This document shows positions 57,096 through 64,000 of a stretch of 64,000 nucleotides of DNA, in pieces. Each line of letters begins with the position of its first letter. Position 1 is the first letter of the stretch. The stretch spans positions 31,338,241 through 31,402,240 of the forward strand of contig NC_083565.1 in the NCBI RefSeq assembly GCF_019925205.1, in the 5' to 3' direction. The DNA is from Metopolophium dirhodum (Eukaryota; Arthropoda; Insecta; Hemiptera; Aphididae). Below the pieces are notes generated by a model, which did no database searches, was not told where the DNA came from, and saw nothing but the letters and a program-made list of their open reading frames with translations. The translations under genes were made by a program, and so were the position numbers.

Positions 57096-57466
57096 TGATA
57101 ACCGTGATTTCTACAACGAATGAATATTTGTTTAAAAAAAAAGAAATACCTAGAAATGTCTTCGTTATGCAATTTACTGATACTGATGCTGTTTGCCAAA
57201 TAGTTTTATACTTGGAATAAGATGGACAAAATTTTAGTCCAAAAAAAGGTTTGGAAGAAAATGGAATCCAACCTTTTGTTGGAGGAAAATGGACAGTAGA
57301 GGAAAACAGTATCTCATTTTTTGAGGAAATGGACCCGCAAGTCTCGTGTCGAAGAGGGGCCAACCTAAGACACCCAAAATACTGTAACAACCGGGTTTTC
57401 ATTGTTCACAATTTTGTGCGCGAACGAGTTGTCGTTTACAATGGTTATGACTTACGAGCATTATAG
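57096..57466 (+). pseudogene. Decayed coding fragment of unknown protein
   Basis: One frame is open over about 123 codons except for a single TAA near 57217: ITVISTTNEYLF...VFVMQFTDTDAVCQIVLYLE, stop, then DGQNFSPKKGLEENGIQPFV and GGKWTVEENSISFFEEMD. The even residue mix and higher GC argue for former coding use. I do not recognise the protein. It ends where the next hAT element begins. Confidence 0.4.
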
Positions 57467-57467
57467 C

Positions 57468-58094
57468 ATTATAGCTCGTAAGTTCATGCATTTGCATATA
57501 AATCTTGCTAAGTTGTATTTAATGCTAGATGACATATAGAAATCCATTTCAAGGTAGATACCTCGGTTAAATATGTGAAATCTTATTTTGCATGTTTTTG
57601 AATATTTAGAGGTTTTTGCCTATTTGGCATATTTCTATTTTATCGGGCATATTATACATGATTTTGATATTCCTATTCATATTATTATATCAATATATAT
57701 TTTTTTATGGAAAGAATCAACATTTGACGAAAAAAAATAGCGATCGTTTATTGAAAGTTTCAGATTTAAAATAAATTACTAACAAAGACGTACATTATAC
57801 GCAGTTCATGAAGGCTGCTCAAGAATAGAATTTAAAATCTATTTTTTTTTAATTGTGATGAAAAAAATAAAATATAACTATAAAAAAATGAATGGATAAT
57901 TCATGTTATTTCAAAAATTGTTCATGATTTTTTTAAGTAAACATTTTTGAAGTGCATTAATTAGATATTTAGTGCATATAAATGCATATATTTTAACTTC
58001 TTTAAGGCATATTTCAATGCATATATTGCCAATTTTGAGTGCATAAATGCATACTTATTTAAGCATTTTTTAGGGCATGAAAGTACGAGCCCTG
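57468..58094. mobile_element. Non-autonomous hAT-type element with ATGCAT subterminal repeats
   Basis: The right end read inward is CAGGGCTCGTACTTTCATGC. The left end (GCTCGTAAGTTCATGCATTT, about 57474) matches it but lacks the terminal CAGG. GCATAT/ATGCAT words fill both subterminal regions, as at 11.12-11.25 kb, linking it to that transposase family. Confidence 0.55.
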
Positions 58095-58195
58095 CTCATA
58101 ACTCTCTTAAAAACTGAATTATCGTAAAAAAAAACGACATACAAACACAGATAATGTTCTTACCATCAAGTTTCATAATAGGTCGATTGACTCAA

Positions 58196-58292
58196 ATTAT
58201 TAAACTAACGGAGCTAAACGTAATCGACTGAGTATAAATTTGATATTACGCACTTGTAAGACGGAGACAACAAATATCTGTGTAACGTTTTA
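58196..58292. mobile_element. TTAA-MITE fragment
   Basis: AACTAACGGAGCTAAACG...CTTGTAAGACGGAGACAACA and AATATCTGTGTAACGTTTTA match one end of the intronic MITE at 23.2 kb with point changes; the other end is missing. Confidence 0.5.
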
Positions 58293-58399
58293 AATAAACT
58301 CCTAAATACATACAAGGATGGGATTCAAAATATATTAAACGTGTATACTAAATTGGGATGTCCAATGACATTAAATACTTTTTTTTTATACTCACATCT

Positions 58400-58551
58400 A
58401 GATTTCTTCCAGAAAACTTAGGTGCGGCAAGTAATGAACAAGGTAAACGATTTCATCAGGCCATAATGTGTAGAACCTCGCATCTTAGTACAGCGCCCAC
58501 CCCCTCTGCTTTGTACGATAAATACGAGGGTGAGTGAGATAGGGTGGATTA
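58400..58551 (+). pseudogene. Fragment of a repeat-borne protein (FPENLGA-type)
   Basis: After a good acceptor (ACTCACATCTAG) the frame reads RFLPENLGAASNEQGKRFHQ then AIMCRTSHL and continues about 20 codons to a stop. The motif LGA-S-E-GxRFHQ is one I recall from proteins spread with mobile elements in many invertebrates. Isolated and partial. Confidence 0.35.
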
Positions 58552-59939
58552 AATAATTTGAGTAGGTAGGTTATAGTAGTACTCAGTTATTTTTCTTTGA
58601 AGTTATGTTGACTAGTGCTAGAATATGTTAGATCATGATAAAAAGTACAGGTAATACAAAATCATGGTCACAACATTTTTAAATCTGTAATTGATCTACT
58701 TATTAATTTAGTTGATTTATTGTAAATAGTTTATTGTAATAATTTATAAAATAACGTATTATTTTAATTGTAATCTCGCATCAATGAAAAATCAGGTAAT
58801 ATAAAATTGTATCAATATTTACTTTTGTATATATATTTCAAAACAATTACTTTACTTACAAAAAATGAAGGAACTATAAGTATAAATAATAAACATAGGG
58901 CATAATAGAACAAATCTAATAACAAATTAGAAACCAGCACGAAAAATTAGTTTAAAAAAGTTAAAATTTGTATACCAGTATGCTATTAGTAATATTTTAA
59001 TTCAGCAGGTCATTGTGTATAAAAACCATAGTACCCACATAAGTAAATTGTAAATATAATGGCAGAAGGTTTAAGTTATTATGTCATAACTATGATAATT
59101 TTTTTTATAATATCTGATGATAAATATCGTCTGCTTACAATTGTATAGATTGGAGAACAAAATAGTCTGCCACAATTGTCTTTTTTAAATCAGGGAACGA
59201 TTATCGGTCGAGGGACTATAATATCAAAGCGCGCGCATCACGTCCACACTAGATGATGGAAAAACCTAATAGTTTCATTTTTTATGAATATTGACATATT
59301 TTGATAAGATGTCTCACTATTTTTTTTTATACTAATGTGTTGTCCATGTTTTATTCGTAGTTCCACAGTGAAACTATAACGGACGTCTTGTAGTTTTATT
59401 CCATCATACATTGTGTCTTAAGATATTTAAGATATTACCTATATTGTTTTAGTTTATTTGTTACTTGTTTAAGATATTTTATTTGTTTAATTAGTATTTT
59501 TAAACTGACCGGTAAGTACATATTTTCTATTAAAAATAAAACCAGTTACTAGTTATAGCCTATAATAGGTATGTAATATGTATCATACTTTCAACAATCT
59601 ATACAAATATATTGTCCCTATATTATTGTATACCTACATTTAAAAAGATGGTCAAGTGGTCAGCTGTACTTACAATATGTGTCGAGTGGAATAGTGGGTC
59701 ATGAATGTGTTAAATTTGAATAACTATTCTAAACGGAGACGGTGGGCCAGCCTAGGATATTCCAATAATTGTATATTAATATTGCTATTAGAAATAAATT
59801 ATAGTTATGGTTTGAACACAGTTTTGAAAAAAATACATCTAATTTGCCCTAAATTCCTAAACCCTAATATCCTAAATTTTGGTTACAGTATGAACTATCT
59901 ACGAGGAACTTACCTATTACATTTTCAACTAGAAATGTA
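58552..59939. other. AT-rich spacer
   Basis: No exon or repeat recognised. The plus ORF starting at 59701 merges into the following repeat and is probably chance. Confidence 0.45.
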
Positions 59940-60595
59940 TACGAATTTTTTCAAAAGTCTGTTTCCGAGAAAATCGATTTTGGTTTTTAGTGTAACTCTA
60001 AAACAAATGAACGTATATACATGACATTTTCACTGGTTGTTTATATTTGCATTTTCTATACACGATAAAATTTTAAAAATATTTTGATTTGTTTTGAGCT
60101 GTTTACAAACATTTTCAGTTTCTATTTTTTTAAATTTTTTTTCTATAAATATCAATAAAATTTTATTTGTTGGGTAAAAAAGCGTGACAATTTAATGCAA
60201 GGCTCCTGATATATTGGTACAATAATGAAAATACATGGGCACAATTTTTTTTTATAAGCATTTAAAGTTCAAATGTTGACAACATTTATCAAATTTAAAG
60301 TTTAATAATTATTTTTAAGTTAAAAATTTATAAAATGTTCAATTTTTATAGATAAGGATTGAAAATTTAAAACAAGGCTCCACATAAATAGGTTATATAT
60401 AAATTACTTTATTCACAATAATATCATCAAATGTACTTGGTAATATCATATGGTGACTAACCGTTTTCGCTCATAATCGTTTTTCTTATATACAATGATA
60501 TTATATCATTGAATTCAAATTTAACACCATCCATTACAGTGATCCACTTGTAACCTACTGTACAGCAGAGCGACATCCACTTACCCACCTTTGTG
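59940..60595 (+). repeat. Dispersed repeat, copy J (truncated)
   Basis: It starts at the TTTCCGAGAAAATCGATTTT block and runs to the GCAGAGCGACATCCACTTAC end with internal deletions. The mini-ORF at the end is open through KFEFNDIISLY but then shifted by an extra TA. Confidence 0.65.
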
Positions 60596-61812
60596 TGTTT
60601 CCTTCCCGATTATTTTGAGAAATGAGAAGTACCTATGTACTACTGTATCTAGCATTAATTATTATACATTACTCACTGCAATCTAACACGTTATACGAGA
60701 AATTATAATTGACGATCAATAGACAGTGATACGGTTAACGATACAACAATTTGTTATCGAAAATTATTAAGTACCTACCTATATATTAATACATAGAGCA
60801 ATATAGAAGCGACACTTACCCCTCCACTTTCATCTTTTTGATTTCATGGCGAAATGATTGATGTTGTAAAATTGGTGGCAGCTAGTAACACAGAAGTTAC
60901 CAACTATTTTAAGGCCGTTTAAAAATCTCGACACATTAACATTGCCACCCGATAGTGTTGCCCTGTGATACCTATTATTTATTAATATAAATTATAATAG
61001 GTTTTTATTTTTTACTACGATCCAAACTCCCGCACTACAAATATTACAATGTTGTGACTATATTCGTTATCTCACCACTGCTTGGGCTGCGGCCGAACCG
61101 ATTGTAATGACAGACGACAGTACAATGATAAATATTATTATAATATTTTTATTGGCATAAAGAATATAATATTATGATGGTTAGAAATTTATATATTAAT
61201 ATTAATATTGAAATTTACACAAAACTACGTAACCTAACTGTACAAGTATTTTTTATTATAATTGAAACTTTGAAATATTACATGATACTTATTTAAATAT
61301 TTACAAAATAAATAAATAAAAGTTATAATATTTTAACTTTTATGACTATTCAATTGTTGTGCTCCGTAATAAACATAAACATCACATACCACCTACCTAG
61401 TACAAATATTCTATCAGAAAACATTTAATGATTAATGAATATATTATAAGATATCGTAGGAAAACTACGATTTACGAATTGGCAGCTGGTTACAAAATAC
61501 ATGCTTTTTTGTGTACTGAATTTTAGTATTATAATGTCTGTGTGATATGATAGCGAGTGCCGAGCGTTATTAGTAAATTATTCTTATACATTTTTCATTT
61601 TTAACCATGGATATTCGATCATTTTACTATCTATCTTACTAACTATCCAATAACAATGATTCAGATTTTAAAGTGAACACCACTACTGACTACTCGCACA
61701 AAAACCCGCCAACTATCATGCTCGACATCAACTTGACAATTTATTATATCCTTAAATATCATATCAAAATACTCAGCACAATTTATTAGAACCAGTTACA
61801 AATAAACTGTAG
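60596..61812. other. AT-rich spacer
   Basis: No gene seen. A slightly GC-richer block at about 61070-61130 has no readable frame. Confidence 0.45.
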
Positions 61813-61992
61813 GCAAAGTCTATTGATTTATATCGATCATGTATCGTTTTCAATGATATTTTTAATAATTGCTTACATGTGGCAGAACAAATTGACGCAG
61901 AAATTAAAATTCAACGCATTACATCCAAACAAAAAAAAATGGATCAAATTACGAAACCAATACTACTGGTAAAATTGCATCTTGTCAAATGA
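61813..61992 (+). pseudogene. hAT transposase fragment (ZMYM1/DUF4371-like family)
   Basis: Sixty open codons (59 residues and a stop) read AKSIDLYRSCIVFNDIFNNC then LHVAEQIDAEIKIQRITSKQ and KKMDQITKP. The run A-E-x-I-D-x-x-I-x-x-x-R-I-x-x-x-Q is typical of the region between catalytic and dimerisation parts of these transposases. No flanking frame continues it. Confidence 0.45.
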
Positions 61993-62768
61993 CAATTCTA
62001 TGATAAAATATAAATAAGTATATTCTTATATTATAATAATCATAGTTATAATAGATATTATAATCGTTATAATAGTTAAACTATGAAGTACCCATTATAA
62101 CTATATAAGGAATTACTCTTGATAGTTATTATAAACAGTTTTAAAAAATATCAAATGGTATAAATTAGATTCAAAATAATAATAAAAAAACCTAACTTAA
62201 AAAATGAGTTTACCATTTCTAATATAGCACTGTATATAAATAAAAAATATACCTACATAATTTAACATTATCTAATTATTATTTAAATGTCAATGAGCAC
62301 TTTAGTAGACATGTAATAACTTAACTAAATGTAATTTAAATAAATTATTACAGGTACTCACTAATTCTTCCATATTGTAATAGTATAGTCAGTGATGAAT
62401 CCAGGTAAACTTCAGGGAGGGGGGTAAATTCCCCCAATCCTAAAATTACTTCCATCCTCCCCCTGACAAATAAAACTTTCAAAGTAATGTACCCATTTAT
62501 AAAACGTACAATACTCGTTACGATTACGCCACCTAATGGTGTTCACTAAAATATCTTGTTTTTAGACTGTATTGCTAGTATAGGTACTATCTACTAACTT
62601 TCCCAAACAAAACTAAAGTTAGCCCTCGGCAGAGCTTATATTTTGGGAGGGCTAAAAGTACCAAGACGACACAGGGCTGGGGAGGGGGGGGGGACTATGT
62701 CCCCACACCCCAATATCCACCGTAATTCACATCAACAAAACATATATACAAATTCAACTCTATAATCC
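61993..62768. other. AT-rich spacer with G/C-run tracts
   Basis: GGGAGGGGGGTAAATTCCCCC (about 62416-62436) and GGGGAGGGGGGGGGACTATG (near 62679) are typical of aphid non-autonomous transposon ends but were not paired. No gene. Confidence 0.4.
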
Positions 62769-64000
62769 TTAATTTAATTTTAATACAAATTTTCTGTTTT
62801 TAGTACAGTACACTTCTAAAATGTCTTCATTATTTAACAAGTTAGCAACATCTCTCTCAATATTCAGAACTGCCAAATTTGTGAAATGGTCTTGTAACGT
62901 ACTAGTTTGTAACCAATTTTTGATACGCCTCACAGAAGAAAACAATTTTTTGCAAGTGGCTGGCTCTATGGGAATACTTATTGCAACTTGTAACTACTTA
63001 TAAAGATTTGGATAAACATGTTTTTCGATCACTTTGCTAATATATAATTAATATTAAAATCAGGTTTAATAGTTATCATGCAGTTCCTTGCTACAGTAAT
63101 TTCTGATTTGAAAGCTGGAATATCTACCATTAAAATATCCTAAAACAATTAAATATTACAATTAATTAATTTAGAAAAAAATATCATTGAAAAATGTAAT
63201 ATTAACCTTGTAATGATTTATAAAATATGAACTTTCAATAAAATCCATTTATATACAACAGAACATGCCATGAGTAAACTCTCTTTAGAGGCATGTAGGC
63301 TACTCTTCGCCAGTACATTTCAACCGTAGTGTTTGAATCTACTACTTCATTTTCTGCTCCACTAGTTGCAAACGCCACATAATCATGAAGATTTTGAGTT
63401 TCCTTTCTTTGACATTTGGATCCTTTTATTATAAATTTAAACTGAAATATAAATTAAATTACTTTTAAAATAAACATTATTTAATATATGAATATAATTA
63501 CCAATAGTTGAAATTTGTAAGTTTATGTTATTTTCATCAGCAAATGTAACTAAATTTTTCCAAACATTATGGAATTCTTCATCTGTTCTTGATGTTTCAA
63601 ATGTTTTTATTTTGTAAACTATTACTTAATATGTTCATTATACTCAAAACATCATTAAAAATAATAAGAAAAATAATGAATTCACATTTTTATATAGAAC
63701 TTAATATGCCTGAAAAATTAAAATTAGTTTAAAATTATTAAATTGAACAGTTATTACTTTATTAGTTTATTACCAAAATCTTGAGCAGTATCTTTATCGG
63801 ATTGTTCATTAATTTTTTTTTCAAGATATTCACAATTGCATTAAAATTGTTTAACATAGCCTCGCAACTTTTGTACCTGCAAACCCATCTAGTATCACAT
63901 ACCCTTAACATATTGCCTTTTTTTAAAACCTAATTTAGATTGTATACCACATAACTTTGAATTTTTTGAAGGTCTTTAAAAATGGACATAACAGCTTCAA
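62769..64000 (-). pseudogene. hAT transposase (ZMYM1/DUF4371-like), runs off the window
   Basis: Minus-strand segments in order: about 64000-63770 (CDTRWVCRYKSCEAMLNNFN, with a stop or frame problem before it and an A9 run after it where the frame seems to slip), 63628-63505 (KTFETSRTDEEFHNVWKNLV then TFADENNINLQIST), 63440-63235 (SKCQRKETQNLHDYV..., YWRRVAYMP), 63145-63070, and 62998-62769 (AISIPIEPATCKKLFSSVRR then IKNWL, FTNLAVLNIERDV and a stop). The last is the dimerisation domain, with Lys-Lys-Leu for the usual Glu-Arg-Ser. Segments are separated by AT-rich, intron-like gaps but not all junctions join in frame. A decayed copy is likelier than a working host gene. Confidence 0.5.

Noticed and set aside
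59701..60024. Plus ORF of 107 codons
   Set aside because: Its second half is dispersed-repeat sequence and the first half has no features; chance.

Overview
The window is eukaryotic, very AT-rich and repeat-laden. Genes are split by short GT-AG introns, short TTAGG runs (the usual insect telomere word) occur, and transposon debris fills most of the space. The gene content and the dispersed repeats point to an insect, most likely an aphid (Hemiptera). That assignment is inference; no database was searched.

Left part (1-15 kb): an intact 646-codon viral-type membrane glycoprotein ORF (3017-4957) that looks like a captured chuvirus-like glycoprotein, with a plausible TATA box and a spliced 5' leader. 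Next come a GC-rich patch that may be a first exon (6.0-6.4 kb), a ~195 bp AT-rich tandem array (6.5-7.4 kb), a six-unit ~75 bp tandem array (8.7-9.1 kb), and an orphan Gag ORF with one zinc knuckle and no visible pol (9686-11110). These are followed by an hAT-type transposase remnant (minus strand), a small hAT element with an 8-bp target duplication, and the last exon of an MFS transporter.

Middle (15-31 kb): many copies of one dispersed repeat family surround the best host gene, a ten-exon BTB-BACK-Kelch gene (21416-25897, about 603 aa). Its introns carry palindromic non-autonomous transposons.

Right-middle (31-47 kb): a tRNA-derived SINE, a 312 bp hAT element, and a large direct duplication (about 34.0-38.05 and 41.56-46.9 kb). 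Each copy carries a small three-exon THAP-type zinc-finger gene on the minus strand. The second copy is open throughout and the first has an in-frame stop. The second copy also carries a 610 bp element with ~150 bp inverted ends, and the first copy preserves the empty site. A 1.24 kb hAT element with perfect target duplication lies between them.

Right end (47-64 kb): a cysteine-rich, probably secreted gene on the minus strand (47.2-48.45 kb), a second SINE, a possible small secreted peptide (54.4-54.5 kb), GC-rich hairpin repeats, nested transposons, a decayed unknown coding fragment and decayed hAT transposases, one running off the window end.

Nothing suggests an operon or a multi-gene pathway. 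Independent loci sit in a repeat landscape. The most unusual items are the spliced captured glycoprotein gene, the Gag leader array, the THAP duplication, and a ~40-codon reading frame preserved in several copies of the dispersed repeat.
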